64,000 nucleotides of DNA from Yamagishiella unicocca (Eukaryota; Chlorophyta; Chlorophyceae; Chlamydomonadales; Volvocaceae), in contig BDSL01000109.1 in NCBI GenBank assembly GCA_003116995.1, positions 124,001-188,000 on the forward strand. Direction: 5' to 3'. This document shows positions 24,073 to 35,182 of the stretch, piece after piece (the stretch's first letter is position 1; each line of letters starts with the position of its first letter). The translations under genes and the position numbers were made by a program. Under the pieces are notes generated by a model that searched no databases, was not told the origin of the DNA, and saw only the letters and a list, made by a program, of their open reading frames with translations.

Positions 24073-27000
24073 CGATGAACAACTATCAGGAGGCGGGTGG
24101 GGGGGAGGGGGTAGAGGCCAGGCGCGTTGGGGTAGGAGAAACCGCTGAGGGGCAGGGGGGGGGTACGAGAGGCAACCCGTGGCTGGCTGGGTATGGTGTC
24201 GTACAGGACTATGCGAGCCATGCCAAGGCGCTGGGGGCGAGACGGGGGCGACGATGACGTTGGGACCAGGACCCGCACGCGTGCAGCCGCTCCCTCATCG
24301 GCCCTGTTGGGGTGTCCCGCTTTGAGCCGCACACCACAGCCCTCGTTGGATCCGCCCACACCCGGTGTGTCCTCATTCCCCTCTTGCGTCCACCTTCCCA
24401 CCCGCCTCCCTCTCTTCCTGCTCCCCCTCGTCATGAACCGCCGTCCCCGCCACTCCCCTGCCTCATACCTGTGTCTGGACCTTTCTTTCGGATACAGTAA
24501 CTCCTTCCCCCTTTTGTCGGTTTACCGGTCCCTCGGTAAACCTTTGGTCCCCCTCCCCCACCTTTGGTCCAGCGTGCGCCCACAACTAGGAGTCAGAGCC
24601 CGATAATGCGCCAGCTATCCTACCCCTGTCGTGTAACCGGCGTGTATGCCACCCCGCCCCACCTTTGCTGCCTCAGGCTGACCGGCTCGGTCGTGACATG
24701 AGCAGCATCTCGCTGCCCTCCTCCATGATCGGCCGCTCCCGCTCCCGCACCGCCGGCATCGGGACCTTCGCCAGCAGCGGCAGCATGCTGCGGCAGTCCG
24801 TCATAGTGCGCAACGCCGCGGGCGCGGCGGGGCTGTCCTCCAAGAGCAAAAAGGGTGGGGGCGGGCAGGGGGGCGTTGGGGACTGAGGGGGAGCTGGCGG
24901 CGGGGGCTGAGGAGCGGGGGCCTGGGAGGCAGGCAAGTGCCCAGCAGGGTTTTGATATGGCGGGGGGCAGGAAGGTTGCGGGTGGGGGGGAGCGGGCTGG
25001 GACGCTGGGGGCTGGATACTGCGCTTCGTGAGTGGGAGGGTCGGGAGAGGAGGGAGGTCTGCACTCGTGGCCAGCCGCCACGTCAGCCCAACCCGAGCCA
25101 TCCCACCATGCGTTCCAAACGGATCTCCTACGAGCCTTCCAAAGCCTCAAGTGTTGCTGCGCCTCATGTGACACACACACGTCTCTACGGCCCCCAACCC
25201 CCACTGGCACCCCGTCCTGGAACATCCGCCGCGCCACCACCACCACCACCACCACCACCACCACCACCACCACCACCACCACCACCACCACCACCACCAC
25301 CACCACCACCACCACCACCACCACCACCACCACCACCACCACCACCACCACCACCACCACCACCACCACCACCACCACCACCACCACCACCACCACCACC
25401 ACCACCACCACCACCACCACCACCACCACCACCACCACCACCACCACCACCACCACCACCACCACCACCACCACCACCACCACCACCACCACCACCACCA
25501 CCACCACCACCACCACCACCACCACCACCACCACCACCACCACCACCACCACCACCACCACCACCACCACCCCAACCCTTCTCCCCCCCTGCCCCAACCC
25601 TTGCCCCAACCCTTGCCCCAACCCTTGCCCCCGTTCGCCCGCGCACTCCCGCCCAGACGTGGGCTCCACCTCCATCCGGATCCGCCTCGGCAGCGCCGCC
25701 TCGTCCTCCACCACCTCCTACTCCGTCACCAATGGTCTCCGCCTCGGCCGCCTCCGCGCACGCCTCCTCCGCCTTCGGCCTGGATGGCGATTTCGACGAG
25801 GGGGGCGAGGGGGGCGCCGGCGGCGGCGAGCGCAGCGCCATCGGCGGCCTGTTCGGCTGGACCAGCCCCGACGGGCAGCAGCAGCTGAAGGACTTTGAGG
25901 CGCCGCGGGTGGCCATGTGGGCTGCCGTACCAGGATCCAAGATCTCGGAAGAGCTGTACCCCACGTGAGTAGCAGCGGCCCACCCGCCGTGTGATCGAGC
26001 GCGCAGCGCACCCCGCCCCGCCCACCAATGCTGCACTAGGAGATGCTCCTAGAGGGGTTTCTGGCGTTTCTCCCCCACCGCTGTGCTGCCCCTGAGCAAC
26101 CACCATAACCGCCAAGCAACGATAGCAACCGACGGCAGCCGCGTCGACAACAGACCGACCGTTATGTGCTCATCGCAGGTATCGCCTGGAGACCGGCGAG
26201 GCGGTCCACATCTACCGGCGGCGTAAGGACCGAGTGGGCGAGCTGCGACCCGCGGGTCTGCCGCACACGTCGGTGCGTGACGTGCACTCTCACTGCGGCG
26301 CTGGTGCCGGTGTCGGCTGTCTCCCCCCCCTTACCCATCCCTGGAGCTCACAGCGGCCCCCTGCCCCCCCCCCCAGCTTCCCGGATCCTCCCCTGCTCCC
26401 TTCCCACCCTCCGGTCAGCCGCCCTCCCCCCCCGACCCTCGCGTCCTACTGCACTAGCCGCCGCCAAGGATCCCTGGCAATGCATCATTCTAGAGCACCG
26501 GTATTCGCCAGCAGCATGGCATGTAACCCCCCCGCCGTGTCGACCTCGCAAACCCAAGGCGACCCCCCCCCCCCCCCGCCGACCGGTTTCCCTCGAACCC
26601 CCCCCCCCGCCGACCGCGCCGCCCCCCCCAACCCCCGACCCCTCAGCCCCCCCCTCCCCCAACTCCCCGGCCCCTCAGGCCCCCGACGCCACCGCCGGCA
26701 GCTACGTGCGCGAGCAGACTGCCGCCCGGGACCTGCTGCAGACGGGGCGGCGAGCTGCCCCTGGAGCCGGGACTGCCGGAGCCGCCGGAGCCGCCCGCCC
26801 CGCCGCGGCCCGACCGGACCGCACTGCGCGACCCGCGGGACATCCTCACGATTGTGGCCAAGGTCACGTTCCGGCCGGTGAGGCTGACACACGGGGGGGG
26901 GGGCGGTCTTGGGGTTCCGGGCCGGGGAGTTGGGCTAGGGTGGGTTCGAGGAAGACCCGTGGACCCGTGGGCTAGGGTGGGGTTTCGAGGGAGACCCGTG

Positions 27001-30000
27001 GGCTAGGGTGGGGGGGTGCACCGCACTGGCAGCTGGCGAGCTGACGCTCGTTGGGTGTTTCGTTGGGTGTCCCGTCGCATAGGGCTCCTGCAGCTGGGAG
27101 GGAGCAGCACCTTGCCCTCGCCGCCCCCCTCCCGCCCCCTCCACCTCCTCGTACCCCCTACGGAGGGTCTGCGCCGCCCGGCTCCCTCACCCTCTCACCC
27201 CACCCCTGCTCGCTTCCTGCACCTCACCCAACACCCCATCGCGTAACCCGGGTCTTCTCACCCCCCGCACACACACCGCCCTCCCTCCCCCAAACGCCAT
27301 CGTGTAACCGGTCTTTACGTCACCCTCCAAACGCCAGCCCATGCGACAGCTACACTTCCCACGTCGAGTAACCGGTCCTCTCAGTTTTGTAACCCCCCGA
27401 CCCCACCACCCCACCCTCCCCTCACCCGACCCCCCCACCACAACCCACCCCGACCACCCCAAACCGCAGCGCCTGGTCCCCGTCGCGGAGCCCTCCGGCT
27501 CCTCCTCCCTCGACCTCACCGCCGTGCCCTCCCGCCAGCCCTCCCGCTTCGACGGCCTGTCCTCCGCCTCCCTGATGCTGGTGCACTCGCGGCTGGGCTC
27601 CTTCAAGAGCAGCTTCGCGTTGCAAGGGGGGTCGGAGCGGACGGAGGCAGAGCCCCGGAGCGGCACCGACCGGCCGGGTGAGGGGGCGGGAAGGGCGCAG
27701 CGCGGGAACGACGCATGGACACGAGGCAGGAGAAGAGGGGGGAATGACTGGGAAGGGGATGGGTTGAGGGGTTGGGCATCGGCGGAAGATGGGTGGGGGA
27801 AGGTGGGTGGAGGGGGCAAGGTGGGTGGAGGGGGGAGGTGAGCCGGCGGACGGACAGGCCGGCTGGTGGGAGAGCGGCCAAGAGGAGGGTGCGGGATGTG
27901 AGGGTTCGAGGGAAACCCGTGGATGAGGGTGGGGGGTTGTAGGGTTCAGCTGGGGGGCCGCGGTCCTGACAGAGGGAAGGGGAAGGGAAGGGGAATGCTG
28001 TGTGTGTGGGGGGGGGGGGGTCGTGACGGCCTGGTAGGGGTGCACCCGGGTAGCCACGTGTCCACCGTACCACCACAAGCATGTGCCAAGTGTCAACAAC
28101 CGTCAACTGTCAACAACCTAACCCTCCCCCCAATTTGTGTCGCGCCGTACGACAGGCATGGAGCTGGATATCTTCGACCGGGACTGGAGCCGCGCCCAGG
28201 CCAAGCTGCGCTTCCGGCAGCTGGTGCGCAGGAACTGCCCAGGTGGGGCCGCCGGGGGTCTTGAAAGCAAAATAAGTCCTGCCTCCCTCTCCCCCCGAAA
28301 CCCCCGGGCGGGTCCGGGATTCCACAAGCCTCCAATTTCCTCGAGCCAAGCTCTCCAGTATGCTATCTCCAAACATATGTCCCAAACGGCTTTTCCTTCG
28401 TTCACGGCTTTTCCTTGCAACCTTCCCCCCTCCCCCCTGTATAGTGCTCACAACACTCCCTCCCTCCCGGCCCCGTTACTCAGGCGGCGCTCCCCAGGTC
28501 GACCAGCTGCGCGCCTTCCTGCGGGAGCACTACTGGTGGCTGCTGCTGGTGTTGGACCACTACTCGGCCACGTACGGCGGCACCGCGGACCCCTTCAACA
28601 TGCACCAGGCGGCGTGGACGGAGCTGACCGAGCAGACGGGCGTGGGAGGAGACCCGGCGGCGATGGCGGCGGCGGCGGCATGGTGGTGCCTGGCGGCCGG
28701 TCCCTGGGGCTGCCGAGCTGGCCCGCATCTTCCTGGCCGCCACCCTGTACGACAACGAGGCGGGCGACGAGGCCAGGGTGCGTCGCACTGCGCACCGCGG
28801 GGGATGACGTGGTCGCGGGTCAAGGGAGGGACTGGTCTGGCGGCCGCGTCCGGAGGGGGGGAGGGTTGCAAGCAAGACCCGTGCACTGAGGCCGCCGAGC
28901 AGCAACTGTAGTGCCGTACCGAGGCTGACCGCTGTAGGGCTGCAGCGATGCGGTCGTGTGACGCGGGTGGTGCCAGCTCGTCAGGGTGGGCACCAGCCAC
29001 CACCAACCCCACCAAACACAATCGCGACCCCCAGCCCAGCCCGCCATGGCTACTCAGCACTTCCCCAGTCGCGTTACCGGTTATTTTATCGTAACCCCCC
29101 TCAAGCCAACTATCCTGTCTTTTTCGCGTCAACGGCTTTTACGCCACCCCCGCAAATCGCAAGTAGTCCCCCCAACGCCACGCCCCCTTCCCCTTCACCC
29201 CTTGCCCCCTGGTCCCTCTCGCTCCCGCCCCTCCCCTCCGCAGCCCACCCCCGGCACCTCGCTGATGCGCTCCCAGTGGGTCGAGCTCCTCCTGCGCACC
29301 GCCGCCGCCGAGTTCCTGCTGGGGCCCGCAGCGGGGGGCGCAGCGGGGACCACCGCCGGCGCCAACAGCAGCCACAACAGCGCCAGCAGCGCCAGCAGCG
29401 CCAGCAGCAGGACCCTCTCGGGGACAGCTGGGAAGGGTCGGCGGCCAGAGCGGGGGGCGGGCGGCTGGGGCCAAGGCCACCGAGGCAGCCGCGACAGCCG
29501 CAGCTGGCGGCGGCAAGAAGGCCGCAGCGGCGGAGCGGCCGCAGCCCGCGGGTTCGCCGGCGCCGTCGGCGCCTGCGGCGCCGGCTCGTGCTGTCCGGGT
29601 CGACGTCGCCGCCATCGAGCGAGACGCCGCGTCAGCAAACGGCAGCGACGGCGGCGGCGGCGGTGGTGGTGGCGGTGGTGGCCGCAGCGGCGCTGTGCAC
29701 CGGCTGGCCAGCGTCCACTGGAAGATCCCCGACGACGACGATGCGGATGAGGACACGGAGGGGCCGAAGACGCCCAAGACGCCCACCGACCACGGAGGGG
29801 CGGTGGCGGCAGTGCCCAGCGGCTGGAAGCAGGAGGCGGCCTCGGCGGACATGTTGTCTGCCGTACGGCGACTGTTGTACGAATGCTTCGTACCCGACAT
29901 GGCGCCCGGCGCTCTGGTGGGTCTGGTCCAGGGAGGGGTTGGCTCCTGGAGGCAGGAGGGGCGGCCCTTCGCTAGCGGTAGTCGGTGTGGAGAGTCCTGG

Positions 30001-32672
30001 AGGTGCGAGGGGGGGGGGCGAGGGGGGGGGGCGAGGCAGCCAGACGACAAAACACATATGACGCCCTGCGGCCCCCGTTACCGTACGGCGACCGTTGTTC
30101 GTTCGTTACGGCAGGTGGACACCAACAGCTTCCGCCAGACGCGGCTGTACGCGCCGGAGGTGGACCAGCTGTTCGAGCAGCAGGCGACCGTGCTCAAGGT
30201 GCGCGGGGGGGGGTGTATAAAAACCGGTTTACGCAACGGAGGCGGGTGCAATGAAGAACCGTGTACGAAAGAAAACGGCGGGGGGGTGGGGCGGGGTTGG
30301 AGGAGAGGTGCCTTTCCTCGGAGGTCCCCTGAGGGTTGTAAGCATGGGGAGTGTGGAAGGGCTGCTGGGCTAGCTGCCGCCCGCACTGGGCGCACCTGCA
30401 GCACGTGCGCCTTGCCGCTGCCATCGCCCTGTCCCCCCGGCCCCCCCGCCCCCCCCCGCCCCCCCGGCCCCGGCCCCCCCCCCCCCCCTCCCGCCCGCTC
30501 CCCAACGACACGGGGCTTTCCCAGCTGCCGGTGCTGCTCCCCCACCGCTGGTATAGCGCACTGGCATTGCTTTACTTCACACCCCACTCCCACCGCCAAC
30601 CCCTTTGTCGGTTCAAGGGTTTGTCGTGCTCCGTACACCCACCCACCCACCCACCAAACGGTTTTTCTCACGTACACGGGTCTTCCTTGCAACCCACCCA
30701 CCCACCCACCCACCCACCCGCGTCTCGCGCTGCCAGGCCATCTACGCGCACTACCGGGACCTGGGGGCCGGCCGCCCCGGCACTGCCACCGGCACCGGCA
30801 GCAGCAGTGGTGCTGCGGCCGCGGACCGCAAACGTCTGGAGCTGCCCAGCTGGCTGGAGCTGGCGGGGGAGGCGCGGCTGTTCGGTGCGCACTTCACCGT
30901 GCGGGAGGCCCGGCTGGCATTCATGGCCTCGAGGATCAGGTGGGGGGAGGGCTGGAGCAGGGCGGTTGGGAGGAAACCCGTGGAGCGGGGTGGGGGGCGG
31001 CGTGGCGAACCGAAGCAGGGAGAAAGGGATCCGGGTGGGCGGGTAGCGCGGCTTAACGTCGCATGATGGTCGTGTGGGTCACCGTACCGGGTGGGTCGGG
31101 GGGTGAGGCAGGGAAGGTACGTGGCTCAGAGGGCGGGGGCTGAATGGACGGACGGGGGGGTGAGGGCTGCGCTGGCGCTACGCCGGTCGTAGTCGTCCAA
31201 TCATCACCGTCCTCCGGCTGCCGCCATGTTCTCCCCCTCCCCCCTTCCCCCCCACCTGCCGCAGGTACCAGGACGAGCTGTCCGGCGACAAGAGCGACGT
31301 GGCTCGCGGCAGGGCGCTCACCTACCCGGCGTTCCTGGAGGCGCTGGGGCGGGCGGCGGACCTCATCAGTCCGCCGCCGCCGGAGGACTTGGACAAGGTG
31401 GGGATTGGGGGCCGCGGTTGCAGAAAAAGGACCGGTAACTCGGCATGGGGCGGGGTTGGTGGGGGGGGAGGGGGCAACAGCCGGGCTAGCTGTTTGGTCT
31501 GCGTGGCGGGTGGTGCCGGTGCAGCTCTACGTCCAAACGCAAAAACCCCTAGTGCTGGTTTGCGAGCGCAGTGGGACTTTGGGTGGGTGGGGTTGTAAAA
31601 ACCGTTTTACACGTTGGTTGGGGGGTTCGAGGGAAACCCGTGGTTGGGGGGGGTGTCGGGGAGGGTGTTGTGGACGCAGCGCCGCAGTCAGGGCCGAGTG
31701 GACGCGGGAGCGGGAGTGGGGAGTGGGCCCCTCCCTCAGGTTAGGCAGCCTAACTTTGGAGTAGCTTGAACGAGCAGGCCTAGGGGTTGCGGCAGTCCTC
31801 AGGCGCCGCCGCCCCGTGCAACAACCCCCTCATGCTACTGCTCTTCCTCCTCCTCCCCTCCTCCTCCTCCTCCGCCTCATCCCCACTCCCTCCCCTTTGC
31901 AGCTGGGCTTCACCGGCGAGTACGGCGCCGCCGCCTACTACGACGCCACCCGCAAGGACCCCTCGCTGCTGCTGCCCCCCCGGGACAGCGCGCAGCTGCA
32001 CACCGTCAAGACCAGGCCGCTGGCGGACAAGCTGGCGCAGGTGGGTTCGAGGGAAACCCTTGGATGTCCGAAAAAACGTTGAAAACAGAAGTGTTGAGAT
32101 GCATGCTGGAGAACTGGGTTGGGGATACGAAAGCCGAAGGTCGTAATATGACCTTTGGCGGCTAAGCTATATCGGCGCAGGTGGGTGGGGCGGAGGGATG
32201 AGAGGGGGGAGGGGGGCTGGGGCACGGGGGCTGGGTGTGTGTGGAGGGGGAGGGAGGTTGCCGGGGGGCCGGGGGGCTTTCGGGACTCGGAAGGGGCAGC
32301 TTGGGTCCAGGTCGGGCAGGTGTGTGTGGGGGGGTGTCGTGGCACTGCACCGAGGAATGGGGCCGCGGGGTAGCTGTCCATCCACAGCTGGCTCGCTGCC
32401 CGCCTCTTGACCCGCGGCTCTTGGTCCCCTCCGCAACCCGCACCCGCCCACGCGCGGCCAACGCTGCTGCCGTGCCACCGTACCTCCCCCGCCAACCCTT
32501 TCCCCCTCCGACACCTCCAACCCCCTTCCCCCCCCGGTCACCCCCCCGGCAGGTCCTGGCCATCTTGCTGCGCAACCTCATGGACCGCTTCGGCTGCAAG
32601 GCCAGCGAGCAGCTGGTGGCGCGGCTCAAGCAGCCGCGATCGCGGGGCGTCAAGCTCAGGAGGGCGGGGTAG
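18392..32672 (+). CDS. Large multi-exon protein with conserved helical C-terminal module; frame broken in six exons
   Basis: Nineteen exons are supported: 18392-18649, 18819-18929, 19510-20118, 20599-20767, 22457-22634, 23113-23967, 24677-24854, 25657-25964, 26179-26272, 26679-26877, 27470-27677, 28156-28242, 28484-28777, 29244-29916, 30115-30198, 30737-30939, 31265-31397, 31903-32040, 32553-32672 (TAG). About 1,630 residues; 5' exons not found. Every intron joins in phase, yet six exons change frame internally (19510, 23113, 25657, 26679, 28484, 29244), mostly at GC-rich runs or a 29-bp satellite. Ordered blocks alternate with Gly/Ala/Pro/His-rich spacers. The last five exons (LYAPEVDQLFEQQATVLKA, FTVREARLAFMASR, LTYPAFLEALGRAADLISPP, VLAILLRNLMDRF) resemble an EF-hand-like helical module I associate with large uncharacterised algal and oomycete proteins; that link is from memory. 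Either a decaying gene or indel-prone sequence. Confidence 0.65.
19879..20052 (+). repeat. 29-bp coding minisatellite, six units
   Basis: Six units of 29 bp, starting GAGGCGCGGAGCCAGGC, occupy exactly 174 bp inside the 19510-20118 exon. With one unit the flanking frames connect directly (NDEARSQASARTGGGSSMQ); with six the downstream frame is off by one and translation stops at 19954-19956. Confidence 0.9.
20126..20210 (+). repeat. Intronic short dispersed repeat
   Basis: Diverged copy of the family at 8179-8248 (TTACAGAAAATAACCGGTTA, then TGATGCATAGTCGTCGGACA), immediately after the donor at 20118. Confidence 0.5.
22337..22401 (-). repeat. Intronic short dispersed repeat, reverse orientation
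   Basis: Reverse-complement copy of the 8179-8248 family: GGCTATGCACCCACTACAT, then ACCGGTTTTTAACTTGTAAC. It lies about 60 bp before the 22457 exon. Confidence 0.55.
22968..23080 (-). repeat. Introner-like short element, copy 1, with 9-bp direct repeats
   Basis: ACACCCTCT at 22968-22976 and 23072-23080 flanks a segment containing CCAACCCAGTTCTCC, GCATGCATCTCAAAACTTCT and CATCCACGGGTTTCCCTCG. The same segment is at 42578-42662 and, reversed, at 32047-32173. It sits in the intron before the 23113 exon, antisense to the gene. Confidence 0.65.
24014..24071. repeat. (TG)29 microsatellite
   Basis: Perfect dinucleotide tract in the intron that follows the 23967 donor. Confidence 0.95.
25234..25571. 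repeat. (CCA)n microsatellite, about 112 uninterrupted units
   Basis: A perfect 338-bp trinucleotide tract. It lies in the 24855-25656 intron: the donor at 24854 leaves one base and the acceptor before 25657 supplies two, giving the reading DVGSTSIRIRLGSAAS. The poly-Pro, poly-Thr, poly-Gly, poly-Val and poly-Trp frames crossing it are therefore not coding. Confidence 0.95.
27295..27400 (+). repeat. Pair of short intronic repeats
   Basis: CGTGTAACCGGTCTTTACGT at 27303 matches similar pieces at 18347, 24620, 2921 and (reversed) 42938; a second piece at 27343-27398 belongs to the 8179-8248 family. Both are in the intron before exon 27470. Confidence 0.5.
32034..32186 (+). repeat. Introner-like short element, copy 2, with 13-bp direct repeats spanning the splice donor
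   Basis: GGCGCAGGTGGGT occurs at 32034-32046 and again at 32174-32186. The first copy spans the exon end and donor of the 31903-32040 exon. The inserted unit thus begins GT and ends AG. Its body carries TCGAGGGAAACCCTTGGATG, GATGCATGCTGGAG and a small stem, matching the elements at 22968 and 42566. Confidence 0.7.
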
Positions 32673-35182
32673 GAGGCCCAGGAGGCGGGGTTGGGCGGTG
32701 GGGGGGTGTCTGCTGGTGGTAGTTGTGGTTGCGTGTGGGGGGCTGATGGCCGCCTACGTTTTTGGACCAACGGCGGATGTACCGCAACATGGGCTGCTGC
32801 CGTGCTGCAGTCCTGGAGTTGCGGCATGTGGGGGGGTGCGACTGCGGGCGCTGCTACGGCTGCTGCTGCCGCCGCTGCGGGTGTGCGGCGGCCACCCCCC
32901 TCGGTCAGCCGACAGTGCGCGGTGTGCGGCTCCTGCCGCGGGTGTTACTGTAGTTACAGACAAGCCAGGTGTACATAGTAAGTACTCGCCACCGGGCGCC
33001 AGGCAAGGGCCGCCGCAGCTAGATTCACCTCCTCGTGCAAACGGACCGATGAATGGCCAGCAGCCAGCGTGCCCAGCGCGTGTCAAGTAAGGACTCCTAG
33101 CTAGGGATGCGCGCGGGACTTGAGAGAACCTCAGTAAAGACCGATACAGAGCGATAGGACAGACGAGCAAGCGGCTACACTGCCGCTGCCGCACCGCGTA
33201 AGAAAAACGTTATGCATGCCGCGTGTCCGATATTGTCCACCTGCGGCTGTATGTGTGGACGCACGTACGGCTCGGCATTCCCTAGGCATTTTCCAGACAG
33301 GGATTATAATCAAAGCCGCTCCGTAAAGGAACTGCCAACCAACCCTACGTCTGGCAACATAAGGTAGCGGGTGGCCGGCATCTTAATAAAGCACATGCGC
33401 ATGCGCTTGAACCTACTCATGCCGATAGCAGGCCGAATTGCTGCGTCCACGTCGCGAAAGATACCATCCGTTCACAATCGTTTCAGACACTTTCAAACGT
33501 CAAACTGCCCAGGCTCGCTTCGGGTGTGAGGTCTTCATTCTCCGCCGGCTCTTCTTCTCCACACGCGTACACAGGCCCTCGGAGGCGCACGACCATGCAT
33601 GTTAGTTCTTCCTGATGCGCGCAGGCCGCGTGACGCGCCCAGCAGCGCCAGCGCGGACCACTACCAGGACACTCCTGCAACGTAGACACGCGAGCGCGAC
33701 CCTGCGCAGCCCTGCGCGACTGACCGCGACCGAAGCCGCAACGGCAGTAGTGCGGTTGCACTGCACCTCGAAAATTGCTTATGCGCGTTCTCTGTGAGGC
33801 ACCAACGTAAAAACATATGCTCGGACACGTCCATACATACGAAACCGCCAGTCATGAGTAATCCTGAAGCAACTCGGCAAATGGATTAGAGGGCGTGTTT
33901 CATCGCCGTCATCGCCGTATTTTATCCCATGTTTCATGCGCACGAACATGCCTTAATCAACAGCACGAAATGTCGGGAGCCTTTGAAGAGGTCCCGCGCA
34001 AGTATATGGCGTGAGCCACAACGGGCAAAGGCGCATACAGGCGCGCAATACTCAGATGTTAAAATGTCCCCAAGCTCGGGCGAGGCCAGGACAAGAAGGG
34101 GGGCCATACCGATACCTCACCGTATGAGCGGATATGAGAAGCCACCGCTTGCAGCTAGCAGACGCCCCAAACGGCACAAGGAAAACGGGAAACCCCGCCG
34201 CGACCAACAAGGCCGGGCCTCGGCAAACAAACAACCCAGATAACCCAAGGCCCACAGCAGGAGAAACGGTGGGACCAGACATCCCGAACATGCGGGCTGG
34301 GGACACGCAGAAACCCCGGCGGCGGCCCAGGTTAGGGCACCGCCCACACGCGAAGAGCACCCACCCCCGATTGGCAGTCCCAACAAACCAAGGCCAAGAG
34401 GACGAGGATAATACAAAACCGGGCAGATGGCGCCACAGGCGCACCCACCAGCATGTTCGCAGACAACAGAAACAACAAGGCGGAGCAATGGCACTGAGAA
34501 GAACCAAATAGTACCGCGAATAACTTTGTGCGTAAAGAAAATCACCGCTTACTGGTTATCGTTGCTGACTACTGCTTAAAGCAAACGCATTTAACAGTTG
34601 GTCTTCGTATGCAACTTGCACGCGAGTGATACGAACCTAAATGCACCAAGTGACACCCCAGCAAGCATGATATAAGAAAAAAGACCACCATGCTTAAAAG
34701 CGAAGAACTTGCGGGTTAGCCGTTGCCGATATCCGTTTCCGTTTGGAGGCCACACCTTTCCGCCGGCGGACCACACGCTCATGCATATGGCAGGACTGCC
34801 AAATTGCCACAGACTACTTGCAAAAATCACGAACCCTCACTTCATCCACATCACTTGCGCTGCGAGGCATGCATTCCGCAGTAGTGCACCGTCATTCCAT
34901 ATGCCTGATCAGGACGGTCGGTCCAGCGAGATAGCCGCACGCCATCGGCCTCATCTTGCTTTCCAGCGACGGATCCGCACCCACTCGTTAACGACGATTG
35001 ATTGCCGAGCGCTAGAAACCTTACTGACAGCGCTGACCTTAAGCCGCAAACAATGTCGAGCGACACAAAGTATTGCGCGCTGACGCAAACTCACAAACAA
35101 GCTGAATGGAAAGTAAGGTACTCGGGGTACTGGATGGTATCTGTTCCATTCGCCTATCCTCGCCTACGCAGGGCCGCTGCCC
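32673..35182. other. Intergenic region between convergent genes
   Basis: It is bounded by the 3' ends of the large plus-strand gene and family copy B. One dispersed-repeat copy is at 34070-34515. The rest shows no gene; frames are short and overlapping. Confidence 0.55.
34070..34515 (-). mobile_element. Dispersed repeat family R1, copy 1
   Basis: On the minus strand it reads through CCGTTTGGGGCGTCTGCTAG, a GGTGAGGTATCGG piece and TTGTCCTGGCCTCGCCCGAG. Diverged copies are at 38075-38370, 52765-52890, 53655-54320, 55030-55085 and 63658-64000. No intact ORF. The changing 5' limits and shared end suggest 5'-truncated retroelement inserts (inference). Confidence 0.6.

Noticed and set aside
24937..25968. 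Open frames reading long poly-Pro, poly-Thr, poly-Gly, poly-Val or poly-Trp across the (CCA)n tract, suggesting a hydroxyproline-rich wall protein
   Set aside because: The flanking exon ends (24854 and 25657) join in phase around the tract, placing it in an intron, and all six frames are open only because the repeat has no stop.
34052..34545. Hydrophobic Trp/Cys-rich minus-strand proteins that look like membrane proteins
   Set aside because: They lie within an R1 repeat copy; homologous positions in other copies are frameshifted, so the frames are not conserved.
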